Assembly (NCBI RefSeq): GCF_014653155.1
Contig: NZ_BNAF01000004.1
Span: 248,001 to 312,000, forward strand
Direction of reading: 5' to 3'
Origin: Sphingobacterium griseoflavum
GTDB taxonomy: Bacteria; Bacteroidota; Bacteroidia; Sphingobacteriales; Sphingobacteriaceae
DNA: 64,000 bases
Of the stretch, positions 33,191-42,344 are shown piece by piece. Made by a program: the position numbers and the translations under genes. Every line of letters begins with the position of its first letter. The first letter of the stretch is position 1. The notes below the pieces were generated by a model, which saw nothing but the letters and a program-made list of their open reading frames with translations, was not told the origin of the DNA and did not search any database.

Positions 33191-35770
33191 TTAAAAGTCA
33201 AATTTTACCCGCACGCGGATACCGTGCTTAGGGGCATCCGGCTGATCGAGGTAATTCAATCGACGTACATAGTCGACGCGAATGAACTTAAAGATATTTG
33301 TTAATCCTACGCTGGCCTCGATGTAGGGTTTGCTGCCAAATCCGTAGGTGATCGGCTCACCATTGTCATTTTTTTGAAATTGGAAGACATTGTTGGTGTA
33401 AGCTGGATTGTTTTCATTGCGGAGTCCGCCGTAGATGGCTTTCATGCTGAACACCTCGCGCCATTTGAGCTTCTTGATCAAGGGCACCTTATTCAGGATA
33501 AATCCGTTCATGTAATACTGGATGTTCGCCGATACGGAATGGTCGCTCACAAACTCTAGGAAGTTCATGAGGTTATAGGAGCGTAACTGATAGGCATAGG
33601 TTTGGTTGGCGCGGTGGATGTTTAGGAATGGGAAAGGGATGTTTTCGCCCAGTATGTAGTTGCCCTCTACATTCACATCCGCATAGCCCAACTGGGAAAA
33701 ATAGAAACGCTTGTCGGCGCCCAGCGTAAAATTATGGTAGTTGTACTCCCCATCCAGCACATCCTTTATTCCAGCTACATAGTTGAAATAAAAGATGGGG
33801 TACTTGTTGAAAATCGGCGTGCGATACAATTTACCTTGATAGTATTCTTCGTGTGGCGCATAGCGCAGGCTGAGTGATAGCTCTGTCGTGTTCAGTTCGT
33901 TGAATAATCGGTTGTTTCCGTTTTCATCAAACATCTGGTAGGTCAGGATACCTGCGGGCTGTTGCTTCCATTTGGAGAACCCCAATACGTAGGATAGGTT
34001 ATTGGCAAATTCACGTTTATACTCCAATCGATAGATATCATTGTAGAGATAGCGCTCGTTTTCGCCCCGTTTGAAGGAAAGTAGGAAATTGTCTTCCTGT
34101 ACAAATTCGAGGTTCTGTCCGGGTATTTTGGTATCGCGCATCACCGAGGCACGGAGGTAGTGTTGCGGGAAGGTGTATACCGATTTGTTGTTTAAGGCAT
34201 AGGTAGCGCTTAGGAAATATTTCCATTTCTCATCCTTGAAGCCATATGCCGTGTATCCTTCTGCATAAAAACGTTTGCTCAGCCGGTCGGTGGTGCGGCC
34301 TCCGAGTCGCAGGCGAAAGCCCTCCACGGGATTGAAGCTGTAGAAGGTATTTACCGGACCAACTTCGATCGGCCCCAACTGCTTATAGCCCGAGAGCACC
34401 AATGCACTGATATCCAGAAAACGCTGAAAAGAAGGCATCAGCTGCAGAGTGTCTATATTGCGGTAGATATTTTGTTCGTTGGATTGCAAAGGCACTGGGC
34501 GATGCGTGAGCCAATAATCCTCCGCAATAGGCGCTCGCTGCTGTTCAAAAACCTTCACCACTGCCGGACCTGCATAGGTACTATCTGGTTTGACGAGACC
34601 CGTTTTGAAATCCTCGTAAACCACCGTACGGTTTCCTTTGATACCGGTACCCTTGTCTGTTAACGAAAAATCCAATCCCAGCGAGCTGGTTTTTAAGTAG
34701 TAGCGGTTGTTGCTATGGCGTTCGTAATCCAGTTTTGCGTCCAAGTCGCGCACAAAGTTCAGGTTAATGTCATTGGCAACGCTTAGCTCGGCATGTTTTA
34801 CGGCATAGCGACCATCCAGCGTGATATAGAGCTTCCCTTGGAAGAGCAGGTCCGCTTTATTGCGCGGAAAAAAGCTCAACTCGACCAAGTAAGGGGTCTC
34901 CGTTTTGATCGTATCGGTGATGTAGAATTTATAAAATGTTGGCGAAGCACCGGAAATTGGACTTAGGAACTGGTTGGTGACCAACTCGATGTTGCTGTCA
35001 TAGATATCGATATCCTGATACAGTTTATTGAAGTAAGCGCTCATACCATTGTTGTCAATGAATTTGGGATCGAACTGTGCGCGCTGTTCGGCCAAGATCA
35101 ACTGCTTGCTGTTATTGGGCTTTTTACGGGAGTAAATCTGGGAAAGACGCTCTTCAATATACGCCGGTAGGGTATAACCTTTTGCGGTACCCTCTTCGGC
35201 ATCTTCCTGTTCAAAAAGGAATTGGTAGTTCTTAAACACCTTCCGATTTTTAAATTTCTCCGATAAGTTGCTTAGACCAAGCGATATCTTCTCATATTGC
35301 TGGTATTCGACATAATCGTAAGCCTCCAAACGGTTTTCATCTTTATGCGCAATTACCTGACGAATCAATTCTACAGCCGGATTGTTTTTGTTGGAGTATT
35401 TGGAACGCCTGGGCGCATTAATTTGGACGGCCTCGAGCGTATTTTCCTCTGGAACGAGATAGATAGTAAGTTCTTGGTAGGCATCACTGCTTATGGACAG
35501 ATCCTGCGGTTCGTAGCCAACATAAGAAACCCTGACCTTCGAAAATCCAGGTTCTATGCGCAGGGCAAAGTTCCCGTTATCGTCAGTAGCAGCAGCAGTG
35601 GTTGATCCCAAAGCAGCCACCGTGGCGTAACCTATAGCCTGTTTATTGGTGACATCGATAACCCGACCTTTAATATGGATACTTTGCGCAATGGAAAAAA
35701 ACGGAAGAGTAAGTAGGGCAGTTAACAAACTGACATACCGAACGGCCACCCTTATATATCTTGTAAACAT
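33191..35770 (-). CDS. DUF5686 outer-membrane protein with CarboxypepD-like plug domain
   Basis: 859 residues: signal peptide (about 1-29), carboxypeptidase regulatory-like beta-sandwich (about 31-112; I-K-G-R-V-I-D-V-T-N ... D-D-N-G-N-F), then the DUF5686 region rich in beta strands to the C-terminus, which ends in aromatic Phe (V-K-F-D-F) as outer-membrane barrels do. A large surface or outer-membrane protein common in Bacteroidetes, function not known. GC content rises again here compared with the peptide locus. Confidence 0.9.
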   Translation of the reverse strand: MFTRYIRVAVRYVSLLTALLTLPFFSIAQSIHIKGRVIDVTNKQAIGYATVAALGSTTAAATDDNGNFALRIEPGFSKVRVSYVGYEPQDLSISSDAYQELTIYLVPEENTLEAVQINAPRRSKYSNKNNPAVELIRQVIAHKDENRLEAYDYVEYQQYEKISLGLSNLSEKFKNRKVFKNYQFLFEQEDAEEGTAKGYTLPAYIEERLSQIYSRKKPNNSKQLILAEQRAQFDPKFIDNNGMSAYFNKLYQDIDIYDSNIELVTNQFLSPISGASPTFYKFYITDTIKTETPYLVELSFFPRNKADLLFQGKLYITLDGRYAVKHAELSVANDINLNFVRDLDAKLDYERHSNNRYYLKTSSLGLDFSLTDKGTGIKGNRTVVYEDFKTGLVKPDSTYAGPAVVKVFEQQRAPIAEDYWLTHRPVPLQSNEQNIYRNIDTLQLMPSFQRFLDISALVLSGYKQLGPIEVGPVNTFYSFNPVEGFRLRLGGRTTDRLSKRFYAEGYTAYGFKDEKWKYFLSATYALNNKSVYTFPQHYLRASVMRDTKIPGQNLEFVQEDNFLLSFKRGENERYLYNDIYRLEYKREFANNLSYVLGFSKWKQQPAGILTYQMFDENGNNRLFNELNTTELSLSLRYAPHEEYYQGKLYRTPIFNKYPIFYFNYVAGIKDVLDGEYNYHNFTLGADKRFYFSQLGYADVNVEGNYILGENIPFPFLNIHRANQTYAYQLRSYNLMNFLEFVSDHSVSANIQYYMNGFILNKVPLIKKLKWREVFSMKAIYGGLRNENNPAYTNNVFQFQKNDNGEPITYGFGSKPYIEASVGLTNIFKFIRVDYVRRLNYLDQPDAPKHGIRVRVKFDF

Positions 35771-35837
35771 AACGTATAAATTTGAAACTATCGAGTTGAC
35801 TTTTGAACTATTAAAGTCAGCTCTTTAGGAAGTCGAA

Positions 35838-35868
35838 CAAAAGTAGCGATTGTTTAAATGATTTTAAA
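35838..35868 (-). promoter_or_regulatory. Probable promoter of DUF5686 gene
   Basis: TACTTTTG (35838-35845, minus) fits the -7 consensus TAnnTTTG, with TTTA at 35865-35868 after a 19-base spacer as an imperfect -33. It would give a leader of about 60 bases before the ATG at 35770. Confidence 0.45.
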
Positions 35869-35932
35869 AGGGAATATTCGGTCGCGAGGTTAATGTGACG
35901 TTGTTCTGATGATTCTGTTTTTTCCGTTACAA

Positions 35933-37618
35933 TCAAAAGGGATCGGGAACGTGGAAACGCACGATTTCGCGGCTCGTAGGGTGTTCAAATTGGATGTATC
36001 CAGCATGGAGATGTAAACGTTCATGTCGGGTGCCATAAAGATCATCACCGACTATGGGGCAGTGGAGCCCCAAGTGGTGGGCGGCATGTACACGCAACTG
36101 ATGGGTGCGGCCTGTCAACGGAAAAAAGTGAACGCGTGTTTTGCCTTCCTCATGTTTCAACAGGCGGTAGCGGGTGCGAGCAGGCTTGCCATAATCATAG
36201 CACACCACTTGCCGAGGTCGGTCGTCAAGGTCTACCCGCAAGGGCAAATCGATCTCTCCCTCTTTCAGCGGAAGCTCGCCGTCGAGTAGGGCAGTATAAC
36301 GCTTGATCACGGTATGCCGTATGAATTGATCCTGGATACATCGATGGGCTTCCTTATTTTTTGCTAAAATCAGTATACCTGAAGTAGACATGTCTAACCG
36401 GTGGATGATCACCGGACCGGATATATCGGGTATTATGCTGAGGATACGGCTATATACCGAGTCCTGTATATGAATGCCAGGCACGGAGAGGAATTCCGCC
36501 GGTTTGTTAGCTACGACGATGTCATCATCTTGGTAAATAATCTCCAAGTCCTTACCGAAGGCCGGGTTTTCCAATAGTGGGTTGGGATCCACGGATAGGC
36601 CTTCGAGCATATGCGACAAAATAGGCTCGCATTTGCTTTTGCAGGCCGGGTAGTAATTTTTATGTTTGCGCACCTCCGATGCAGGCGATGCTCCCCACCA
36701 AAATTCAGCCATAGCTATGGGCTTTAAGTTCTGTTGGTAGGCATATTGGAGCAGCTTTGGCGCCGCGCATTCTCCTGCTCCGGCAGGTGGTGTAAGTTGT
36801 TTGCTGTCTGCAAAGATGGACAACACACTGCGTTGTTCGCCGGCAGCATTCAGAAACTGGTATTGGTCGAACAGGCGGCGCTGTAGCGCGGCAGAGCGCG
36901 ACTTACGCTCGTTTCGCAAGCGCTCGATCGCTTGCTGCCGATCCACCAGCTGCTGTTGCATGGCCTGCACGGTGTTTTTCCAGCCAGCCTTCAAAACGTC
37001 GTATTCGTGCTGGTCGCGGTAGCTTTGTTTGATAAGGTCTTCTTCCAGCAGTAGATAGGCCGCTTCATCGAGTTGCTCTTTCCCTTGCTTACGCTTTTCT
37101 TTGCGGCCCGCCTTTTCTCTTTTCATGTGTTGGCGAAATTCGGACAAGGCGGTTTGCGCCTGCTGCTGTAAGTCGGCAAGATCTGTCTCCAACTGCGGGA
37201 GCGTTGTGTCTTTCGTCAGTTGCTCGATTTTGCTGTTCAAGGCATTAATCTGTTCTTCTTCCTGCAAAAAGAAACTGTCCTTGCTTAGCATATCAAAAAC
37301 CGGAGGTACAAAGTATTGGTGTGTATTGCTATTGGCTAGCTTGCCCGATACAGCGGCTAGATAGCCAAGTTGTCCATCTTTGGTTTCGACCACCAGCACG
37401 CCGAACATCTTCCCAATAACCAGCCCTTCCATGGCCTGCAAACCGAAGTTGTGCACGAAATCTTCTTGTGTTTCCAGATAGTGCTGTAGCTCGCTTACGG
37501 CCAACTGGCTCAGCGGATCGGGCTCATAGCTAAACGGAAAGGTAAAGCGTACCGGTTTGGTCAAATGAGAGACTTCCGATTGGAATGGGTGTAAGAAAGG
37601 GACGCTTGTTGTTGCCAT
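35933..37618 (-). CDS. RluA-family pseudouridine synthase with N-terminal extension
   Basis: 561 residues. The C-terminal half (about 345-561) is a RluA-type RNA pseudouridine synthase, with H-R-L-D409 (catalytic Asp) in H-R-L-D-M-S-T-S-G, the L-T-G-R-T-H-Q-L-R-V-H motif and G-D-D-L-Y-G. It isomerises uridine in rRNA or tRNA. The first 340 residues contain a long coiled coil (about 130-250, rich in E, Q, K, R, L) and the W-W-G-A-S-P and Y-P-A-C-K-S-K-C-E-P-I-L motif, a form seen in Bacteroidetes relatives. The Cys pair might bind metal. Target base not predictable. Confidence 0.92.
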   Translation of the reverse strand: MATTSVPFLHPFQSEVSHLTKPVRFTFPFSYEPDPLSQLAVSELQHYLETQEDFVHNFGLQAMEGLVIGKMFGVLVVETKDGQLGYLAAVSGKLANSNTHQYFVPPVFDMLSKDSFFLQEEEQINALNSKIEQLTKDTTLPQLETDLADLQQQAQTALSEFRQHMKREKAGRKEKRKQGKEQLDEAAYLLLEEDLIKQSYRDQHEYDVLKAGWKNTVQAMQQQLVDRQQAIERLRNERKSRSAALQRRLFDQYQFLNAAGEQRSVLSIFADSKQLTPPAGAGECAAPKLLQYAYQQNLKPIAMAEFWWGASPASEVRKHKNYYPACKSKCEPILSHMLEGLSVDPNPLLENPAFGKDLEIIYQDDDIVVANKPAEFLSVPGIHIQDSVYSRILSIIPDISGPVIIHRLDMSTSGILILAKNKEAHRCIQDQFIRHTVIKRYTALLDGELPLKEGEIDLPLRVDLDDRPRQVVCYDYGKPARTRYRLLKHEEGKTRVHFFPLTGRTHQLRVHAAHHLGLHCPIVGDDLYGTRHERLHLHAGYIQFEHPTSREIVRFHVPDPF

Positions 37619-37638
37619 CTGGGTACTTTGTTGCGGGA

Positions 37639-37671
37639 CAAAATTAAAAATTTATCCGGATTTATGACAAT
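37639..37671 (-). promoter_or_regulatory. Probable promoter of pseudouridine synthase gene
   Basis: Minus-strand TAATTTTG (37639-37646) matches TAnnTTTG; ATTG (37668-37671) after a 21-base spacer is a near -33. The gene start at 37618 is only 21 bases away, giving a very short leader. Confidence 0.5.
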
Positions 37672-37742
37672 ATTATGGAGCAGCGCTTTTCCTGAAAAAC
37701 GGTAAAAAGCGTAACTTGTCTTAGAACAAAATGAACGTATAC

Positions 37743-38699
37743 ATGGAAAAAATAACATTAAAAAATACCCAGCTTGCGATTGCGCCGATTATTTTCGGAG
37801 GCAACGTTTTTGGATGGACATTAGACGAAAAAGGTTCATTTGCTATTTTAGATGCTTTTGTGGATCGTGGTTTCAACGCCATTGACACCGCCAACCAATA
37901 TTCATACTGGGTGCCGGGAAATCAGGGAGGCGAGTCCGAGAAGATATTGGGTGCTTGGACAAAATCGAGAGCCAATCGGGAGCGGGTGGTGCTGATGACA
38001 AAAGTTGGCGGCGCGTTTGCAGGTAGCGCAACGCCAAATACCACACGGCAGCATATCATCGAGCAGGTGGAGCTGTCGCTGAAACGTCTGCAGACAGACT
38101 ACATCGACCTGTACCAAACGCATTTTGACCAGGAAGAAACACCGGTAGAGGAGACGCTTCGCGCTTACGAAGAACTGGTCAAAACAGGAAAAGTGCGCTA
38201 CATTGGCGCCTCCAACCTGGCTCCGGATCGGCTTCGGGATTCGTTAGATACCAGTCGCAACTTGGATTTACCCACCTACAGGACGCTGCAGCCGGAGTAC
38301 AATCTGTACTCGCGCGAAGGGTTCGAGACAAACTATCGCGACATCGCGCAGGCATACGAGTTGTCGGTCATTCCCTACTTTTCACTCGCTAGTGGTTTCC
38401 TGACTGGGAAATACCAAAGCGAGGATGATTTTGGTAAATCGGCACGCGGACAGGGGGTGAAGGAGCAGTATTGGAACGAGCGTGGTCAGAAAATCGTGAC
38501 GGCACTGCAGCATGTGGCGGAGCAACACGACAGCACGCCATCGGCAGTGGCGCTTGCTTGGCTATTGCAGCAGCCGACGGTGGTGGCACCTATCGCGAGT
38601 GCTACCAAGGAATTGCACCTGCAACCGTTTTTGGATGCCGTAGGGTTAACCTTTGCCAAAGAGGAATTGATTTTGCTGGACGAAGCTAGTGGTTATTAA
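37743..38699 (+). CDS. Aldo/keto reductase
   Basis: 318 residues from ATG 37743 (an ATG at 37731 adds four). NADPH-dependent TIM-barrel oxidoreductase. The tetrad can be placed: Asp in A-I-D-T-A and Tyr in A-N-Q-Y-S-Y, Lys in L-M-T-K-V-G-G, His in Y-Q-T-H-F-D. The cofactor part shows G-A-S-N-L and P-I-A-S-A-T-K. Related to the YghZ/Tas-type reductases acting on small aldehydes; the substrate is open. Followed after 16 bases by dps, which suggests shared stress expression. Confidence 0.93.
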   Translation: MEKITLKNTQLAIAPIIFGGNVFGWTLDEKGSFAILDAFVDRGFNAIDTANQYSYWVPGNQGGESEKILGAWTKSRANRERVVLMTKVGGAFAGSATPNTTRQHIIEQVELSLKRLQTDYIDLYQTHFDQEETPVEETLRAYEELVKTGKVRYIGASNLAPDRLRDSLDTSRNLDLPTYRTLQPEYNLYSREGFETNYRDIAQAYELSVIPYFSLASGFLTGKYQSEDDFGKSARGQGVKEQYWNERGQKIVTALQHVAEQHDSTPSAVALAWLLQQPTVVAPIASATKELHLQPFLDAVGLTFAKEELILLDEASGY

Positions 38700-38715
38700 T
38701 TTTATTTAAAGTAAT

Positions 38716-39189
38716 ATGAAAACAAGCATTGGTATTAAAGAGAAAGATACGCAGGCTGTGGCCGCGATATTAAATAAGTTGCTAGCCGATGAGCATGTGC
38801 TGTACGTCAAAACACGCAATGCACACTGGAACGTGGAAGGTTCTGACTTTCATGCGCAACATTTGTTTTTTGAAGGTATTTACGACCAACTGGGCGAAAC
38901 GATTGATGAGATCGCCGAACGGGTCCGCGCAATAGGACATTACGCCGTAGGAACCATGAAGGAATTTTTGGCGCTGACACAGCTGTCGGAAATGCGACAC
39001 AACAAGAACGACAGCCAAGGGTATATCAAAGAGTTGTTGACCGACTTTGAGTCGATTATCGTCTCCCTCCGCGAGCAGATCGATCTTGTTGGTGATACAC
39101 ACAAGGATGCCGGAACGGAAGATTTCTTGGTGGGCATTATCGAGCAGCACGAGAAGACGGCTTGGATGCTTCGTGCCCACTTGCGCTAG
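38716..39189 (+). CDS. dps: Dps-type DNA protection / mini-ferritin protein
   Basis: 157-residue four-helix Dps protein that stores iron and protects DNA from peroxide in a dodecamer. The interface ferroxidase residues are present: His in R-N-A-H-W-N-V and Asp/Glu in F-E-G-I-Y-D-Q-L-G-E-T-I-D-E-I-A-E-R. The C-terminal helix has the E-Q-H-E-K-T-A-W-M-L-R signature. Length is normal. Directly downstream of an aldo/keto reductase. Confidence 0.95.
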   Translation: MKTSIGIKEKDTQAVAAILNKLLADEHVLYVKTRNAHWNVEGSDFHAQHLFFEGIYDQLGETIDEIAERVRAIGHYAVGTMKEFLALTQLSEMRHNKNDSQGYIKELLTDFESIIVSLREQIDLVGDTHKDAGTEDFLVGIIEQHEKTAWMLRAHLR

Positions 39190-39210
39190 GGGGCACGAAG
39201 ATGATTTTAC

Positions 39211-39244
39211 GCTGCAGGCTTGGTGTTTCCCCCGAGTCTGCAGC
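39211..39244 (+). terminator. Hairpin after dps
   Basis: GCTGCAG (39211-39217) pairs with CTGCAGC (39238-39244), extended by two further pairs inside. The T-tract is poor (TTATTGTTAT), so it is a weak terminator or 3' end structure 22 bases after the dps stop. Confidence 0.4.
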
Positions 39245-39287
39245 TTATTGTTATGATCCAGGGTGGTGATCTATCGCGGATATTTTT

Positions 39288-39317
39288 ATTGATAAACGGG
39301 TATTTCTGTTATATTTG
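39288..39317 (+). promoter_or_regulatory. Probable promoter of DoxX gene
   Basis: TATATTTG (39310-39317) fits the Bacteroidetes -7 consensus, 22 bases before the ATG at 39340. ATTG at 39288-39291 with an 18-base spacer is a near -33. Confidence 0.45.
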
Positions 39318-39339
39318 TTGTAGATAACTTTTAACAACC

Positions 39340-39759
39340 ATGAAGAAATTTTTTCTTTCTGTTCCAAAAGGGACTGCCACATCGAACTTAGCTGCGTTCA
39401 TTCTTCGTGTCGGCTTCGGTGCACTGATGATTCCCCACCACGGCTATGTCAAATTGGTCGAGTTTGGTGAGCGAAAAGGACAGTTTATGGATTTTTTGGG
39501 TTTAGGGAGTACCATATCGTTGAGCTTGACGATCTTCGCGGAGTTTTTTTGTTCGCTTTTTTTAATTTTGGGGCTTTTCACACGTTTGGCCACCATACCT
39601 TTGCTGATCACGGCCTTGGTCATTCTATCGGTACACCAATGGGCGTTCTTTGGCAAGCACGAGCTAGGCAGCGCTTTCCTTTTGGGATACCTGGCTATTT
39701 TCTTGCTCGGGCCAGGCAAGTTTAGTTTAGATTATCTGTTGTTTAAACGCGGGCGTTAA
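39340..39759 (+). CDS. DoxX family membrane protein
   Basis: 139 residues with four transmembrane helices (about 17-37, 52-73, 78-98, 108-128) and the DoxX opening F-I-L-R-V-G-F-G-A-L-M-I-P-H-H-G-Y-V-K-L. Family members are inner-membrane proteins linked to quinone-dependent redox or oxidative stress. The exact role is unknown. Own promoter upstream. Confidence 0.9.
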   Translation: MKKFFLSVPKGTATSNLAAFILRVGFGALMIPHHGYVKLVEFGERKGQFMDFLGLGSTISLSLTIFAEFFCSLFLILGLFTRLATIPLLITALVILSVHQWAFFGKHELGSAFLLGYLAIFLLGPGKFSLDYLLFKRGR

Positions 39760-39769
39760 GTTGTTGAGA

Positions 39770-39880
39770 TATAGTGATGAGGTGACAACGTGATAAGGTG
39801 ACATAATGACGATTGATGGTGGTAATCTCAGCATTTATCGCTCCCTTTATCGCATTACGCTATACTCAATACCCAATACT
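39770..39880. repeat. Left flank of intergenic repeat block
   Basis: Stretch with gtgataaggtgac-like phrases, a degenerate palindrome (ggtaatctcagcatttatc) and 'atcgcattacgc...aatacccaatac'. A related version stands in the same orientation at 40470-40581. The two frame the 94-bp tandem repeats. No gene. Confidence 0.65.
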
Positions 39881-39890
39881 TTTTTGTCCC

Positions 39891-40209
39891 TAAGCCCGGG
39901 ACGGGGGCGATACTTGTGTGGGGCAAAGGTTTACGGCTACGCCGGAGTAATACTTTTTGTCCCTTTCAGGGACCGGTTCGTCCCTAAGCCCGGGACGGAG
40001 GCGATACTTTTGTGGGCAAAGGTTTACGGCTACGCCGGAGTAATACTTTTTGTCCCTTTCAGGGACCGGTTCGTCCCTAAGCCCGGGACGGGGGCGATAC
40101 TTTTGTGGGGCAAAGGTTTACGGCTACGCCGGAGTAATACTTTTTGTCCCTTTCAGGGACCGGTTCGTCCCTAAGCCCGGGACGGGGGCGATACTTTTGT
40201 GGGGCAAAA
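39891..40209. repeat. Tandem repeat, 94-bp unit, 3.4 copies
   Basis: Units at 39891-39984, 39985-40077 (93 bp, one G missing), 40078-40171 and a partial one to about 40209. They are nearly identical. Each unit contains small palindromes such as GTCCCTTTCAGGGAC and CGTCCC...GGGACG, so the array can fold into several hairpins. A long open frame runs through it only because the unit lacks stops. It is not a credible protein. Nature unknown; similar GC-rich palindromic units occur as dispersed intergenic repeats in bacteria. Confidence 0.92.
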
Positions 40210-40469
40210 GTATCCAAAACCCTGTCGCGAATTTTTGTTGCATCCTAATTGGGTAGTGCAGGGGCAAATGTCTACAGACGCAACAAAAATAAGGCGACGT
40301 TCGTGTTAATATTAGGCAGTAGCTATACCGATAGCAGTGATGAGATTTTGCTTTGTGCGGGGCCGCCCTGTGCGACAAAGCACCTAAAAGGAGACGAAGG
40401 GTTTTGAGCACTTTTGGCCTTCAAAAGTGCTGCCCTGCCGTGGCGAACGGCGGAAATGGGTGGAGGGAA
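40210..40469. repeat. Palindrome-rich part of the repeat block
   Basis: No gene. It holds an 11-base perfect inverted repeat ATTTTTGTTGC (40231-40241) / GCAACAAAAAT (40280-40290), CTTTGT (40351-40356) / ACAAAG (40375-40380), and a hairpin GCACTTTTG/CAAAAGTGC with a 5-base loop (40408-40430). Together with the flanks, bases 39760-40581 form a composite non-coding repeat. Confidence 0.7.
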
Positions 40470-40581
40470 GGATAGTGAAATTAGTGATAAGGTGATATAG
40501 TGACGAAGTGACGCTTGGTAGCGGTAATCTTAAGATTTACCGCTACCCTTATCGCACTACGCACTACCCATTACGTAATAC
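40470..40581. repeat. Right flank of intergenic repeat block
   Basis: Related to 39770-39880 ('gtgataaggtgatatagtgac' type text, 'atcgcactacgcactaccc...aatacctaatac'). It contains the near-perfect palindrome AGCGGTAATCTTAAGATT plus TACCGCT. It ends directly at the stop of the PNGase F-like gene. Confidence 0.65.
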
Positions 40582-42240
40582 CTAATACATCAACGCCCCA
40601 GAAACATTCCAAAAACTGAAACTGCTCCCTTCTGGTTCGCCTTGCGGAATTTGCACCCGGATGGTATGCTTACCGGATTTCAAATCTCCTAAATTAATGT
40701 AAGTAGGTGTGGTGATGGTCCCGGGGCACCAGTTTGACCGACTGAGATCGGAAGAGGAAAGACCGTTTTGGAAGTTTCCGGACACGGGATTGTAGAGCCT
40801 GTAAGATCCGCAGTCAGTACGCCAAGGTGTAAAGCGAAAGGCTAGCGTCCCATCGAGGTAGATGCTATTTTCCTTGGGCACAAACTCATCCCCATTTCCC
40901 CAGCCGCCATGTCCCGTGGTGATATAGCGTAGCTGTACATTCTCGGCATCATTGGGTAGCACAAACGATACTTCTAATCCTTTTTCCTCACGGAAGAAAC
41001 GCGCGTAAGGCTGTCCGCCCATTTCCATGACGTTGGTCGTATTGAAAACAGACATCACGTTCGGGTAATCGGTTTTCGAATTGCCGGGGTGTATGGTCAA
41101 TTCCACGCTCACGTGGTGACCACCTTTGTCGTAGTTGCCGATATAGGTGCCAATATATACCTCTTTGCCGTCCATCACGCGCAAAAAGTCAGATATATCC
41201 TGTCGATAGATAACCGAGTCTTGCCAGGTTTTGCCCTTCAGCGTCAAGCGATCGTTGAAGTGTGAAACACCAAAGGGCGTAAAAAAACGCATCAGTTCAT
41301 AAATGGGCGAGAAACCTTCGGTGCGCGCCATGCCGGGATAGTTTTCGCCATCACCGTTGCTGTACAGCGGAAGCGTTTGCATACCTTTTTGCATGCCATC
41401 CAAAAAGCTTTGCGCTTGATCTTCCGCAATCAGGAATACCGAGCCTGTCCGGTCGTAAGCATCCCCGTTGGATTTTTCGATCAGCTGTACAAAAGCCTGG
41501 CTACCTTTGTCGAGCTTGGGGATTTTAACTTTCTTGAGAATGACCGTCCCGCTGGCGAAGCGCAAAATGCTATCTGATTTTGCTTGATCGGAGAAGTTGA
41601 TCTGCTCGTTTTGAAACACGGGGATCCGTATGAACCTACTTTTCCATACTTCGTCTTGATAGGTGAGGGCATCCACCGTTTTTCCAAATTGGCGGAATGC
41701 GACATTGCTGGGGATATGTGGTATTTTTTCCAGCTTGGTCGCGGTAATTTTTGAATTGCCATTGCGCACATATTCCAGCACCAGTCCCAAATTTTGTCCC
41801 AGTTCGTTCGGTGCACCCTTCACCTTCAGGTCGTTGGTATACCAAATCTCGATGCTGTTGGAGTTAACGGATGTGGTTGCTTTCTTACAGGTGTAGCCCA
41901 AGATCTTCTTGGTCTCGTCGGTCAGGGCCAAGGTATTGCGGTTTAATATGGCGCTGTCTAATGTCGCAAGCTCGTTGTCCGCGGAGAAATTTGTGAGGCG
42001 GTAGTAGGCTGAAGGCTGCTTGCGGTCTACAAAGAACGTTTCATAAGGATAGCGCGCGCTGGACTGCGTGGCTTTCTCGGAGGTGATCACCGTTTGCTCG
42101 GCATTGGTAAATACCAAGAGCGGATCTTCGTTCGGGGTAACCTTATCGTTATAGCTGCGTTGGTAGGTAATTTTGTAGGCTTGTGCAAAGAGTCCCATTG
42201 TTGTCAATAAAAGGGAAAGCGAAAGGAGGAATTTTCTCAT
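40582..42240 (-). CDS. GLPGLI / PNGase F-like fusion protein
   Basis: 552 residues: signal peptide (1-19), a GLPGLI-like domain (about 20-190; G-Y-T-C-K-K-A, then a degenerate L-G-Q-N-L-G-L-V-L-E motif), and a peptide-N-glycosidase F-like part (about 200-552). The latter shows the N- and C-terminal jelly-roll marks, including R-Y-I-T-T-G-H-G-G-W-G-N-G-D-E-F, Y-L-D-G-T, and W-R-T-D-C-G-S-Y-R. PNGase F removes whole N-glycans from glycoproteins. Here the domain would act in periplasm or outside, consistent with GH92 mannosidases in this window. Activity is inferred; catalytic acids were not aligned. Confidence 0.82.
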   Translation of the reverse strand: MRKFLLSLSLLLTTMGLFAQAYKITYQRSYNDKVTPNEDPLLVFTNAEQTVITSEKATQSSARYPYETFFVDRKQPSAYYRLTNFSADNELATLDSAILNRNTLALTDETKKILGYTCKKATTSVNSNSIEIWYTNDLKVKGAPNELGQNLGLVLEYVRNGNSKITATKLEKIPHIPSNVAFRQFGKTVDALTYQDEVWKSRFIRIPVFQNEQINFSDQAKSDSILRFASGTVILKKVKIPKLDKGSQAFVQLIEKSNGDAYDRTGSVFLIAEDQAQSFLDGMQKGMQTLPLYSNGDGENYPGMARTEGFSPIYELMRFFTPFGVSHFNDRLTLKGKTWQDSVIYRQDISDFLRVMDGKEVYIGTYIGNYDKGGHHVSVELTIHPGNSKTDYPNVMSVFNTTNVMEMGGQPYARFFREEKGLEVSFVLPNDAENVQLRYITTGHGGWGNGDEFVPKENSIYLDGTLAFRFTPWRTDCGSYRLYNPVSGNFQNGLSSSDLSRSNWCPGTITTPTYINLGDLKSGKHTIRVQIPQGEPEGSSFSFWNVSGALMY

Positions 42241-42290
42241 ACTGATTGTCTGTTATTAACGCTGTAAATACGCTTCTTCCCGCCAAAAAT

Positions 42291-42322
42291 AAAAAAAAGG
42301 CAGTAGAAATTTCTACTGCCTC
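42291..42322 (-). terminator. Rho-independent terminator of fabV
   Basis: A perfect 12-base-arm palindrome (AGGCAGTAGAAA/TTTCTACTGCCT, 42299-42322) followed on the minus strand by eight T. It is placed 23 bases after the fabV stop. A -7-like TATTTTTG (42284-42291, minus) directly follows and could serve the PNGase F-like gene. Confidence 0.88.
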
Positions 42323-42344
42323 GTCGCTTTATATAAAAAATAAA

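Noticed and set aside
39806..40256. Long open frames of about 120 and 68 codons over the 94-bp repeats
   Set aside because: They are produced by repeat units lacking stops in that frame. One-base differences between units change the frame, and there is no start context or domain.
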